A DNA stretch of 64,000 nt from Cellulomonas sp. Y8 (GTDB lineage: Bacteria; Actinomycetota; Actinomycetes; Actinomycetales; Cellulomonadaceae). The translations under genes and the position numbers were made by a program. The stretch is from positions 3,658,001 through 3,722,000 of the forward strand of contig NZ_CP041203.1 in NCBI RefSeq assembly GCF_008033115.1. Reading direction: 5' to 3'. The notes beneath the pieces were generated by a model that worked only from the letters and a program-made list of their open reading frames with translations, had not been told where the DNA came from and did no database searches. Numbering within the stretch: position 1 is the stretch's first letter; each line of letters begins with the position of its first letter. Of this stretch, positions 24,851 to 32,986 are shown piece by piece.

Positions 24851-26913
24851 CGGGCGGTGGCCTCCTCGGCCTCGGGGATCGGGGCGAGGCTAGCGCCGTC
24901 GCGCAGCAGCGCGGCGACCTGGTCCACGGCCCAGGGGTTCTGCAGGGACGTGACGTCGCCCAGCGGCCGGCCGTCGTGCAGCTCGGCCAGCAGCCGCCGC
25001 ATGATCTTGCCGGACCGGGTCTTGGGGACCTCGGGGACGAGGACGACGTGCTTCGGCTTGGCGACCGGACCGATCTCGCGCTGCACCTGGGCCCGCAGGT
25101 CCTCGCGCAGCGCCGCGGCGGCGGCCCGCCAGGCGGCCAGGTCCTCGACCGGGCCGGGGGCGACGGCCGGGACGACGAACGCCGCCACCGCCTGCCCGCC
25201 GACCGCGTCCACGACGCCCGCGACGCCGGCCTCGCCGACCGCCGGGTGCGCGACGAGGGCCGACTCGATCTCGATCGTCGACAGCCGGTGGCCCGCCACG
25301 TTCACGACGTCGTCGACCCGGCCGAGCAGCCACACGTCGCCGTCGGCGTCCCAGGACGCGCCGTCGCCGGCCAGGAAGTAGCCGTGCGCGGCGAACGGGC
25401 GCCAGTAGGAGTCGCGGAACCGCGCCGGGTCGCCCCAGACGGTCCGCGCCATGCCGGGCCAGGTCCGGTCGAGCACCAGGTAGCCGCCGGAGCCGCGCGG
25501 CACCTCGGCGCCCGCGTCGTCGACGACCTTCGCCGAGAACCCGGGCAGCGCGCGGGTGGCCGAGCCGGGCTTCAGCGTCGTGACGCCGGGCAGCGGGGCG
25601 ATGACGGCCGCGCCGGTCTCGGACTGCCACCAGGTGTCGACGACCGGGGCCGTGCCCGCGCCGAACTGCTCGCGGAACCACACCCACGCCTCGGGGTTGA
25701 TGGCCTCGCCGACGGTGCCGAGCAGCCGGACCGTCGACAGGTCGTACCCGTCCGGCAGGCCCTCGGGGAACCAGGTCATGAACGTCCGGATCAGCGTCGG
25801 CGCGGTGTAGTAGACCGTGACGCCGTACCGCTCGATGACCTCCAGGTGGCGCTCGCGGTTCGGGGTGTCCGGCGTGCCCTCGTAGATCACCTGAGTCAGC
25901 CCGTTGCTGAGCGGGCCGTAGATCTCGTAGGTGTGCGCGGTGACCCAGGCCAGGTCCGCGGTGCACCAGTGCACGTCGTCGGGCTTCGCGTCGAACATCG
26001 CCCAGTGCGTCCAGGACGCGTGCGTGAGGTAGCCGCCGGTGGTGTGCACCAGGCCCTTGGGCTTCCCGGTGGTGCCGGACGTGTAGATGATGAACAGCGG
26101 GTGCTCGGCGTCGAAGGCCCGCGCCTCGTGCTCGTCGGAGGCCGTGTCCACGACGTCGTGCCACCAGACGTCGCGCCCCTCCGTCCAGGCCACGTCCTGC
26201 CCGGTGCGCCGGACGACCAGCACGTGCTCCACGTGGTCCAGGCCCTCGACCGCGGCGTCGGCGGCCGACTTCACCTCGACGGCCTGACCGCGGCGGAACT
26301 GGCCGTCGGACGTGACGAGCAGCTTGGCGCCGGTGTCCTGGACCCGGAACCGCACGGCCTCCGCGGAGAACCCGCCGAACACCAGCGAGTGCACCGCGCC
26401 GATCCGGGCGATGGCCAGCGTGACGACGATCGTCTCGGCGATCACCGGCAGGTAGACGACCACCCGGTCGCCGGGGCCGATGCCGAGGTCGGTCAGGGCG
26501 TTGGCCGCCCGGGACACCTCGCGCTGCAGGTCGGCGTACGTGATCGACCGCCGGTCGCCGCGCTCGCCCTCGGCGTGGATCGCGACCTTGTCGCCCCGGC
26601 CGGCGGCCACGTGCCGGTCGACGCAGTTCACCGCGGCGTTCAGGCGCCCTCCGACGAACCACTGCGCCTCGGGCACGGTCAGCTCGCCGTCGGGGCCCTC
26701 GACCGCGGGGGACCAGGTGTGCGCGGTGTGCCAGGGCTCGGCCCACTCCAGGCGGCGGGCGGCGTCCTCCCAGAAGCCCACGTGGTCGGCGTCCGCGCGC
26801 GCCCGCAGCCGGGCGGCCTCCTCGGGTCCCACGTTCCAGTCGCCGGCCGGGGCCGGGTACGCGCGGGTCTCGGTCTGCAGCGCGGCGATGGTCGCGCTCG
26901 TCGTGCTCGTCAT
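24847..26913 (-). CDS. acs: acetyl-CoA synthetase (AMP-forming)
   Basis: A 688-residue ANL-family ligase, full length for Acs. Motifs: the AMP loop YTSGTTGKPKGLVHTTGGY (about 277-295), WVTAHTYEIYGPLSNG, WWQSETGAAVIAP with the Trp that limits the pocket to acetate in family structures, the hinge GRVDDVVNVAGHRLSTIEIE, and KTRSGKIMRR with the acetylatable catalytic Lys. It activates acetate to acetyl-CoA through acetyl-AMP. It sits inside a sulfur operon, with 4-nt ATGA overlaps with ssuC (26910-26913) and metY (24847-24850). The acetate released by MetY is a plausible substrate (inference). Confidence 0.93.
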   Translation of the reverse strand: MTSTTSATIAALQTETRAYPAPAGDWNVGPEEAARLRARADADHVGFWEDAARRLEWAEPWHTAHTWSPAVEGPDGELTVPEAQWFVGGRLNAAVNCVDRHVAAGRGDKVAIHAEGERGDRRSITYADLQREVSRAANALTDLGIGPGDRVVVYLPVIAETIVVTLAIARIGAVHSLVFGGFSAEAVRFRVQDTGAKLLVTSDGQFRRGQAVEVKSAADAAVEGLDHVEHVLVVRRTGQDVAWTEGRDVWWHDVVDTASDEHEARAFDAEHPLFIIYTSGTTGKPKGLVHTTGGYLTHASWTHWAMFDAKPDDVHWCTADLAWVTAHTYEIYGPLSNGLTQVIYEGTPDTPNRERHLEVIERYGVTVYYTAPTLIRTFMTWFPEGLPDGYDLSTVRLLGTVGEAINPEAWVWFREQFGAGTAPVVDTWWQSETGAAVIAPLPGVTTLKPGSATRALPGFSAKVVDDAGAEVPRGSGGYLVLDRTWPGMARTVWGDPARFRDSYWRPFAAHGYFLAGDGASWDADGDVWLLGRVDDVVNVAGHRLSTIEIESALVAHPAVGEAGVAGVVDAVGGQAVAAFVVPAVAPGPVEDLAAWRAAAAALREDLRAQVQREIGPVAKPKHVVLVPEVPKTRSGKIMRRLLAELHDGRPLGDVTSLQNPWAVDQVAALLRDGASLAPIPEAEEATAR

Positions 26914-27788
26914 GCCCACCTTCTCAGGAGCGACTTCTCGGCCAGGCCGATCAGCGCGTCGGTCAGCTTGCCCAGCAGCGCCAGCAGGACGATCGCGAGG
27001 ATCGCCCGGTCGACGCGGCCGTTCTGCCCGCTGTCCATCAGGAGGAAGCCGAGGCCCATCGACGAGGCGATGAGCTCGGCGGCCACGAGGAACAGCCAGG
27101 ACTGCGCGAGGGCGAGCCGCAGGCCCGCCACCACGGAGGGGACGGCCGCGGGCAGCTGCACCGCGCCCAGCAGCCGCGCCCCGCGGAGCCCGTACGCGCG
27201 CCCGGCCTCCACCAGGTGCGCGTCGACGTGCCGCAGCGCGGCGACGACGGTCGTGTACACGGGGAAGAACGCCCCGATCGCGATGAGGGTCAGCTTGGAG
27301 TCCTCGCCGATCCCCATCCAGAGGATCAGCAGCGGGACCCAGGCCAGCGACGGCACCGCCCGGATCGCGCCGAGCACCGGCTCCAGCAGCGCGCCCGCGA
27401 GCCGGGACAGGCCGACCACCGACCCCACCGCGAGGCCGAGCGCCGCGCCGACGAGGAACCCGAGGACGACGCGCTGGGTCGAGATCGCGACGTACTGGCC
27501 GAGCAGGCCCCGCTCCGCGAGGTCGACGGCGGCCGTCCAGACGGACGCGGGGCTCGGCAGCTGGTACGGCGCGACCACGCCCGACGTCGTGACCACGTGC
27601 CACGCGACCAGGAGCGCCGCGGGGACGAGCAGGCCGAGCGCGATGCGGACGGGCCGCCGCGCGAGCGGGCCGGCGCCGGGCCGGGCGGGGAGGCCGAGGC
27701 TGAACGGGTTCAGCCCGGGCAGCGCGCGGCCGCGGGCGTCCGTCACGGGCGCGGCGGAGCCGGTGATCGTCGCGGGGACGGGGGACAT
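26910..27788 (-). CDS. ssuC: ABC transporter permease, sulfonate/taurine type
   Basis: A 292-residue inner-membrane permease with about six helices. The EAA loop typical of SsuC/TauC is ALRHVDAHLVEAGRAYGLRG, followed by QLPAAVPSVVAGLRLALAQS. The N-terminal ~45 residues are cytoplasmic. It forms the channel for the substrate delivered by the lipoprotein at 27868 and energised by the ATPase at 28980. Its stop overlaps the acs start (ATGA). Substrates of this family include alkanesulfonates, taurine and nitrate; the metY and Cys leader context favours a sulfur source. Confidence 0.9.
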   Translation of the reverse strand: MSPVPATITGSAAPVTDARGRALPGLNPFSLGLPARPGAGPLARRPVRIALGLLVPAALLVAWHVVTTSGVVAPYQLPSPASVWTAAVDLAERGLLGQYVAISTQRVVLGFLVGAALGLAVGSVVGLSRLAGALLEPVLGAIRAVPSLAWVPLLILWMGIGEDSKLTLIAIGAFFPVYTTVVAALRHVDAHLVEAGRAYGLRGARLLGAVQLPAAVPSVVAGLRLALAQSWLFLVAAELIASSMGLGFLLMDSGQNGRVDRAILAIVLLALLGKLTDALIGLAEKSLLRRWA

Positions 27789-27867
27789 GGCGGGCTCTTC
27801 CGTCGGGGGGTCGGTGGTGCCGGGGCCGGGCCGGCGTCCGCGGCGGGACGCCGGCCCGGGTGCGGGG

Positions 27868-28944
27868 TCAGTCCGCGATCGTCGAGGGGTCGGCGTTCTC
27901 GGCGAACTGCGGGTCGAACAGCTCGTCCAGGGCGGTGTCCACCAGGTCCTGGCTCGACACGTCGCCGGACTCGACGAAGATCGGGCCGACGACCTCGAGC
28001 ACGTCGCGCTGCGCCTGGCCGGGGACCGGGTCGATGTCGAGCGTGGTGCGCTCGGTGATGACGGTCTCGGCGACGGCCGGGTCGATGCCGGCGACCTCGG
28101 CGAGGATGTTCACCACCTCGTCGGGGTTCTCCTGCGCCCAGGCGCGCGCCTTCTCGTAGGCGTCCACGACGACCTGCGCCAGGTCCGGGCTCGCGTCCAG
28201 GAAGTCCTGCGTCGCGTTGAGGAAGCCGTAGGTGTTGAAGTCGACGTTCCGGTAGAGCAGCGTCGAGCCGGCCTCGGCCTCGCTCGCGGCCATCAGCGGG
28301 TCCAGGCCGGACCACGCGTCGACCGAGCCGTTCTCCAGCGCGGCCTTGCCGTCGGCGTGCTGCAGGTTCTGCACCTCGACGTCCGCCGGGTCGACGCCCG
28401 CCTCCTCCAGGGACTGCAGCAGGAAGAAGTACGGGTCGGTGCCCTTGGTCGCCGCGACCGAGCGGCCGGCCAGGTCGGCGACGTCGGTGATGTCCGAGCC
28501 GGCCGGGACGACGAGCGCGGCCCACTCCGGCTGGCCGTAGATGTCGATGGTCCGGATCGGCGAGCCGTTGGACCGCGCCAGCAGCGCCGCCGAGCCCGCC
28601 GTGGAGCCGACGTCGATCGCGCCGGCGCGCAGCGCCTCGTTGGCCTTGTTCGACCCCGCGGACTGCACCCACTCGACGTCGACGTCGTCGCCGAGCGTCT
28701 CCTCCAGCCAGCCCTGGTCCTTGATGACGAGGCTCAGCGGGTTGTAGGTGGCGAAGTCGACGGTCAGCGTGTCGGCGCTCCAGCCGTCGGCGGCGGACGC
28801 GTCGCCCGCGGGCTCGTCGGCCTGGGCGGCCTCGCCCTCGCCGGCCACGCAGCCGGCGAGCAGCAGGGTCGCGGCGACGGCGGCGGCGCCGAGGGCGATC
28901 GGGCCGCGCAGCCGGCGACGGGGGGCGGTGGTCAGGGCGGTCAT
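27868..28944 (-). CDS. ssuA: ABC transporter substrate-binding lipoprotein, sulfonate type
   Basis: A 358-residue lipoprotein: signal peptide ending in the lipobox LLLAGC (Cys at about residue 32), an Asp/Ala/Glu-rich linker, then the SsuA/TauA two-lobe fold (DFATYNPLSLVIKDQGWLEE, VDVEWVQSAGSNKANEALRA, PEWAALVVPAGSDITDVADL). It should capture a sulfonate outside the membrane. ATG 28944 lies 35 bp after the ATPase stop; the permease follows after 79 bp. Confidence 0.9.
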   Translation of the reverse strand: MTALTTAPRRRLRGPIALGAAAVAATLLLAGCVAGEGEAAQADEPAGDASAADGWSADTLTVDFATYNPLSLVIKDQGWLEETLGDDVDVEWVQSAGSNKANEALRAGAIDVGSTAGSAALLARSNGSPIRTIDIYGQPEWAALVVPAGSDITDVADLAGRSVAATKGTDPYFFLLQSLEEAGVDPADVEVQNLQHADGKAALENGSVDAWSGLDPLMAASEAEAGSTLLYRNVDFNTYGFLNATQDFLDASPDLAQVVVDAYEKARAWAQENPDEVVNILAEVAGIDPAVAETVITERTTLDIDPVPGQAQRDVLEVVGPIFVESGDVSSQDLVDTALDELFDPQFAENADPSTIAD

Positions 28945-28979
28945 GGGGTGCTCCAGGTCGGTGTCGGGGGAGGTGCGGG

Positions 28980-29897
28980 TCAGATCGAGTGGTGCGCGTC
29001 GGGGTCGTGCGACGGGTGGTGCGAGGGCACGCCGAGGCCGTCCAGCAGCTCGGCGCGCAGCTCGGCGAGCCGGGCGTCCGCGCGGTCGCGGGGCCGGTCG
29101 CCCGGGACGGTGATGACGGAGCGGACCGAGGCGGCGTCCGGCGCGGCGGGGTCGAGGGCGCCGAGCAGCACGACGCGATCGGCCAGGTACAGGGCCTCCT
29201 CGACGTCGTGCGTCACGAGGAGCACGGTCGTCGGGCGGCTCGCGTGCACCTCCAGCAGCAGGTCCTGCATCCGCAGCCGGGTCAGGGCGTCGAGGGCGCC
29301 GAACGGCTCGTCCAGGAGCAGCACCCCCGGTCGGCGCGCCAGCGCCCGCGCCAGGGACGCGCGCTGCGCCATGCCGCCGGACACCTGCCGGGGGCGCAGC
29401 CCCGTCGAGCCGGCGAGCCCGACCAGGTCCAGCAGCCGGGCGACCTGGTCGCGGGACTCGGCGCGCGGGGTACCGCGGGGCACGCCGAGCGCGACGTTGT
29501 GCGCCAGGGTCCGCCACGGCAGCAGGCGCGGCTCCTGGAACGCGACGGCGGTGCGCGGGTCGTACGGCGCGACCGGGGCGTCGCCGATCAGGATCGACCC
29601 CGCGTCGGGGGCGTCGAGGCCCGCGACCTGGCGCAGCAGCGTCGACTTGCCGCAGCCGGACGGGCCGATGACGGCGACGATCTCGCCGGCGGCGATCTCG
29701 AGGTCGAGGCCGGCGAGCACCGGGCGCGGGCCGGACGGGGTCGCGAAGGTGCGGGCCACGCCGCGGAGCGCGACGGGGCGGGCGGCGGCGGGGGCGCTCG
29801 CGGGATCGGCGGCGGAGCCCGGGGTGGCGGCGGCCGCGGTGGCGGCGCGCGCGGTGGTGCCGGCGGGAGCCGTGGCGGTGCTGGGGGCGGAGGTCAT
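28980..29897 (-). CDS. ssuB: ABC transporter ATPase, sulfonate/taurine type
   Basis: A 305-residue ATPase. An Ala/Thr-rich ~45-residue head precedes the domain. Walker A GPSGCGKSTLLRQVAGL, Q-loop AVAFQEPRLLPWRTL, signature VSGGMAQRASLARALARRPG, Walker B VLLLDEPFGALDALTRLRMQ and the switch VTHDVEEALYL are all intact. The C terminus ends in a His/Asp-rich tail. It is the first structural gene of the operon, 148 bp after the stop of the Cys-codon leader peptide. No good ribosome site precedes the ATG, so translation may depend on leader RNA structure. Confidence 0.92.
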   Translation of the reverse strand: MTSAPSTATAPAGTTARAATAAAATPGSAADPASAPAAARPVALRGVARTFATPSGPRPVLAGLDLEIAAGEIVAVIGPSGCGKSTLLRQVAGLDAPDAGSILIGDAPVAPYDPRTAVAFQEPRLLPWRTLAHNVALGVPRGTPRAESRDQVARLLDLVGLAGSTGLRPRQVSGGMAQRASLARALARRPGVLLLDEPFGALDALTRLRMQDLLLEVHASRPTTVLLVTHDVEEALYLADRVVLLGALDPAAPDAASVRSVITVPGDRPRDRADARLAELRAELLDGLGVPSHHPSHDPDAHHSI

Positions 29898-29955
29898 GGG
29901 GGTTCCCGGGTCGTGGGGCCACGTGGAGGCGGCGCGGGGCGGCGGGGCCGGGGCG

Positions 29956-29987
29956 CGTCGCGCACCGGTGCGGGTGCGCGGGCGACG
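29956..29987 (-). promoter_or_regulatory. hairpin between the leader peptide and ssuB
   Basis: GCGCACC (29960-29966) pairs with GGTGCGC (29973-29979), extended by CGTC/GACG (29956-29959, 29984-29987). It lies in the transcribed gap and could be an attenuation stem; no U-tract follows. Confidence 0.45.
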
Positions 29988-30045
29988 GGCCGCGGGCGGG
30001 CGGGGTGCTGCCGGGGCGCGGCCGGTGGGCGTCGGGGGACGCGGG

Positions 30046-30156
30046 TCAGGCGGCGCGGGAGGTGCGCGGACAGCTCGCCGAGCGGCGACAGCAGCGCGCC
30101 GAGGCGGACATCGGCAGGCCCGGGCGCTGGGTCGTGCGCTGCATCGACCGGGCCAC
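30046..30156 (-). CDS. cysteine-codon leader peptide of the sulfonate/metY operon (36 aa)
   Basis: A short frame from GTG 30156 to the TGA at 30046-30048. An ideal ribosome site AAGGAGG (30163-30169) lies 6 bp upstream, better than that of the gene it precedes. The peptide is basic and Ser-rich, and its second half reads SASARCCRRSASCP, with two adjacent Cys codons (TGC TGT) and a third seven codons later. An in-frame ATG at 30174 could give 42 residues. Cys-rich upstream peptides that stall the ribosome when Cys-tRNA is short are known for sulfur operons in mycobacteria; the same role is inferred here. Confidence 0.7.
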   Translation of the reverse strand: MARSMQRTTQRPGLPMSASARCCRRSASCPRTSRAA

Positions 30157-30175
30157 GGGCCGCCTCCTTCGCATT

Positions 30176-30211
30176 GTCTCGCCTGATGAGACGCAAGTGT
30201 TCACGTCTCGG
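30176..30211 (-). promoter_or_regulatory. alternative stems in the 5' leader of the sulfonate operon
   Basis: On the transcript GAGACG can pair with CGTCTC ten bases later, and the same GTCTC can instead pair with the next GAGAC after ATCAGGC. The two pairings exclude each other and lie just before the leader peptide's ribosome site. Confidence 0.4.
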
Positions 30212-30222
30212 GATCACCGCCG

Positions 30223-30251
30223 ACAGTAGCGTCCGACGTGCGGCGCGACAA
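30223..30251 (-). promoter_or_regulatory. promoter of the sulfonate/metY operon leader
   Basis: -35 TTGTCG (30246-30251), a 17-bp spacer and -10 TACTGT (30223-30228). Start of transcription is expected near 30216, about 60 nt before the leader peptide. The 14 bp at 30218-30231 around the -10 are identical to the cysK promoter at 36721-36734. Confidence 0.65.
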
Positions 30252-30397
30252 CCCCGCCGCGCGGCGCGGGCTACGTCCCTCGCCCCCGCCCGCTCGCCGC
30301 CACCGCGCGCTCGCCCCGGGCTCCTCCGCTCGTCCACCCCGAGCGCCGCCGCTCCGCGCCGTCCCTCCGCCCGCGCGTCCACCGCGCGTCAACCGCT

Positions 30398-30463
30398 CGC
30401 CGAGATGGCAACTCTCGGCTGTCGTCGGTCGCCCGAGCGCAGCCGAGAGTTGCCGTCTCGGCG
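30398..30463. repeat. dispersed 24-bp-arm inverted repeat, copy 3
   Basis: Arms 30398-30421 and 30440-30463 match with one mismatch; the left arm is identical over all 24 bp to that of copy 2 at 22838. It follows the stop of the BenE gene (30485, minus strand). Between 30252 and 30397 I see no gene. Confidence 0.92.
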
Positions 30464-30484
30464 GGCGGGCGGGAGCGGTCGGGG

Positions 30485-31702
30485 TCAGCGGCGGGCGGCG
30501 CGCAGGGTGAGGTGGACCGCGATGCCGGCGAGCAGGCCCCAGAACGCCGCCGAGACGCCGCCGACGCTCACGCCCGACACCGTCACCAGGAACGTCACCG
30601 CGGCCGCCTCGCGGTGCCCGGCCGGGCCGAACGCGCCCCCGAGCGATGCCGCCAGGGTCCCGACCAGCGCCAGACCCGCCGCCGCGGCGATCAGCCCCGC
30701 GGGCGCCGCCAGGGCCACGGCCGCCACCGCCGCCGAGGCCACGGCCAGCACCACGTACCCGCAGCCCGCCACGACGGCCGCGCGCCACCGCCGTCGCGGG
30801 TCGGGGCCGCCCTCGGGCCCGGCCGCCAGCGCCGCGCTGATCGCGGCGAGGTTGATCGCGTGCCCGCCGAACGGGGCCGCGAGCACGGTCCCGGCGCCGG
30901 TCACGAGCATCACCCGGCGCAGGGGAGCGGCGTACCCGAACCCGGCGAGCACGGCGACGCCCGGGATGTTCTGCGACGCCATCGTCACGACGAACAGCGG
31001 CACCGCGACCGAGACCACGGCCGACCAGGACGGCTGGGGCGTCGTCCAGGTCAGCGACGGCACGAGGTCCGCGGCGTCGAGCGCGCGCACACCCGGCGAG
31101 GCCACGGCGATCGCCACTGCGAGCCCGATCGCCGCGGGCGTGGCCCAGCGCGGCGCCAGCCGCAGCAGCACCAGCCACACGACGACCACCGGCCCGACCA
31201 GCAGCGGCCGGTCCGCGACGGCGAGCACCGGCTGCAGGCACAGGTCGACCAGGACGCCCGCGAGCATCGCGTTCGCCAGCGGCACCGGGATCAGCCGCAC
31301 CCAGCGCTCGAGCCGCCGCCACAGCCCGACCGCGGCGAGCAGCACGCCGCACAGCACGAACCCGGCGACCGCCTCCGGCCACCCGCCCGCCGCGGTCCCG
31401 GTGGTCGCGAGCAGGGCCGCGCCGGGGGTGGACCAGGCGACCGTGATCGGCAGCCGGGTGCGCGAGGCCAGCAGGATCGTGGCCGCGCCCATCGCCAGCG
31501 TGACGGCCAGCAGCCCGGACGCCGCCTGCGCCGGGGTGGCGCCGACCGCGCGCAGCCCCGCGAGCACGACGGCGAACGCGCTGGTGAAGCCGACGAGCGC
31601 CGTGACGACGCCCGCGGCGACGTGCGTGCCGCCGTCCCGTGCCGCGAGGTCGGAGGCGGTCGGGGCGGCCGCGTCGGCGGGAGCGTCATCGGGCCGGGTC
31701 AC
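30485..31702 (-). CDS. benE: BenE-type benzoate/proton symporter family permease
   Basis: A 405-residue membrane protein with about 12 hydrophobic helices, of the BenE branch of the NCS2/sulfate-permease superfamily: GLLAVTLAMGAATILLASRT, ITVAWSTPGAALLATTGTAA, and VTMASQNIPGVAVLAGFGYA, then APFGGHAINLAAISAALAAG. BenE carries benzoate with protons; no aromatic degradation genes are nearby, so the substrate is open. The start is placed at GTG 31702, shortly after a TACCGT -10-like box; upstream sequence in this frame falls within a long inverted repeat. Confidence 0.85.
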   Translation of the reverse strand: MTRPDDAPADAAAPTASDLAARDGGTHVAAGVVTALVGFTSAFAVVLAGLRAVGATPAQAASGLLAVTLAMGAATILLASRTRLPITVAWSTPGAALLATTGTAAGGWPEAVAGFVLCGVLLAAVGLWRRLERWVRLIPVPLANAMLAGVLVDLCLQPVLAVADRPLLVGPVVVVWLVLLRLAPRWATPAAIGLAVAIAVASPGVRALDAADLVPSLTWTTPQPSWSAVVSVAVPLFVVTMASQNIPGVAVLAGFGYAAPLRRVMLVTGAGTVLAAPFGGHAINLAAISAALAAGPEGGPDPRRRWRAAVVAGCGYVVLAVASAAVAAVALAAPAGLIAAAAGLALVGTLAASLGGAFGPAGHREAAAVTFLVTVSGVSVGGVSAAFWGLLAGIAVHLTLRAARR

Positions 31703-31778
31703 GCGCCGCACGGTAGCGCCGCGGTGTGTCGGCCGCGTTGCGGCGTCCGCGTCCGGCGTCCGCGCCCGGCGTCCGCGC

Positions 31779-31848
31779 CCGAGGTCGTCGGTTCCGTCCA
31801 CCCGAGGGGGTGCGGAACCGGCGACCTCGGGCGGAACCGACGACCTCG
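31779..31848. repeat. three-arm inverted repeat (GAGGTCGTCGGTTCCG type)
   Basis: CGAGGTCGTCGGTTCCG (31780-31796) pairs exactly with 31832-31848 and, with one mismatch, with 31813-31829. One left arm therefore has two competing right arms. It follows the LLM gene stop (31859, minus strand) and overlaps the upstream region of benE. Confidence 0.85.
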
Positions 31849-31858
31849 CCCTCGGCGG

Positions 31859-32893
31859 TCAGCCCAGCAGGCCCGCGATCTGGGCCAGCTGGTCCGGGGC
31901 TGCCTGGACCAGCAGCGTCGTCACCGCGGTGCCCCGCCACGCCGCCGACTGGGCGCGCACGTCGTCCGGCGTGCCCACCAGCGCCACGTCCCGCACCAGC
32001 TCGGTCGGGACCGCGGACGCGGCCCGCGCGCGGTCGCCCGCCAGGTAGTGCGCCTGGATCTCCGCGCACGCCTCCGCGTAGCCGAGCCGGGCCAGCGCGT
32101 TCGCGTGGAAGTTGGCCCCCTTCGCTCCCATCCCGCCCGCGTAGAGCGCGACGAACGGGCGCACGGCGTCCGCGGCGGACTCGACGTCGGCGCCGAGCAC
32201 CACCGGCACCGTCGCGGTGACCTCGAACTCCTCGACCGGTCGGGTCCCGGCGAGCCGGCGGTCGAAGCCCTCGGCGAGCAGCCCGCGGAACTCGTCGTCG
32301 AGCCGCGGCGCGTAGAACAGCGGCAGCCAGCCGTCCGCGATCTCGGCGGCGAGGGCGATGTTCTTCGGCCCCTCGGCGGCGAGGTGGATCGGCAGGTCGG
32401 CGCGCAGGGGGTGCACGGTCGAGCGCAGCGCCTTGCCCAGCCCCGAGCCCTCGTCCTCGGGCAGCGGCAGCCGGTAGAACGGGCCCCCGGCGCGCACGGG
32501 GCCCTCCCGGCGCAGCACGTCGCGGACGATCGCGACGAACTCCCGGGTCCGGGCGAGCGGCCGCGGGTAGGGCTGCCCGTACCAGCCCTCGACGACCTGC
32601 GGCCCGGACACCCCCAGGCCGAGCGTGAACCGCCCGCCCGACAGGTGGTCCAGGGTGAGCGCGGCCATCGCGGTGGCGGTCGGTGTGCGGGCGGCGACCT
32701 GCGCGACGGCGGTGCCGAGCCGGACCCGCGACGTGCGGGCGCCCCACCACGCGAGCGGCGTGAACGCGTCGGAGCCGTACGCCTCGGCCGTCCACACGGA
32801 GTCGAGCCCGAGCCGGTCGGCCGTCAGCACCGCCTCCGCGGCCCCGGGCGGGGGACCCGCCGACCAGTAGCCGGTGTGGTAGCCGAGCCGCAT
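31859..32893 (-). CDS. LLM class flavin/F420-dependent oxidoreductase
   Basis: A 344-residue luciferase-like TIM-barrel protein: MRLGYHTGYW at the start, LGTAVAQVAARTPTATAMAA, LDHLSGGRFTLGLGVSGPQV, and EIADGWLPLFYAP. The sequence resembles the actinobacterial F420-dependent subgroup (TIGR03559-like), though the cofactor cannot be proven from sequence alone. The reaction is unknown. ATG 32893 has a strong AGGAGG site 5 bp upstream, so it is translated from a leadered message. Confidence 0.87.
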   Translation of the reverse strand: MRLGYHTGYWSAGPPPGAAEAVLTADRLGLDSVWTAEAYGSDAFTPLAWWGARTSRVRLGTAVAQVAARTPTATAMAALTLDHLSGGRFTLGLGVSGPQVVEGWYGQPYPRPLARTREFVAIVRDVLRREGPVRAGGPFYRLPLPEDEGSGLGKALRSTVHPLRADLPIHLAAEGPKNIALAAEIADGWLPLFYAPRLDDEFRGLLAEGFDRRLAGTRPVEEFEVTATVPVVLGADVESAADAVRPFVALYAGGMGAKGANFHANALARLGYAEACAEIQAHYLAGDRARAASAVPTELVRDVALVGTPDDVRAQSAAWRGTAVTTLLVQAAPDQLAQIAGLLG

Positions 32894-32986
32894 GCCGCCT
32901 CCTCGTCGTCGCGCGCTCGCCGGTGAGCGCGGCCGCGGCCCATGCTGCCGTGCGCGGCCGCGCGGCGCGAGGAGGTCGTGCGCGCG

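Noticed and set aside
30046..30251. S-adenosylmethionine or cobalamin riboswitch before ssuB
   Set aside because: No conserved riboswitch core (S-box or B12 box) is recognisable; the Cys-codon peptide explains the region better.
29902..30382. A 162-codon minus-strand frame upstream of ssuB
   Set aside because: Arg/Ala/Pro-rich shadow sequence without ribosome site; it overlaps the leader peptide, which has a near-ideal one.
17390..30463. Insertion sequence or transposon ends
   Set aside because: No transposase gene, target duplication or defined element lies between the palindromes; each copy is a complete hairpin by itself.
31703..31801. Longer N terminus for the BenE-type protein (ATG 31801)
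   Set aside because: The added residues come from inside a long inverted repeat and are not family sequence.
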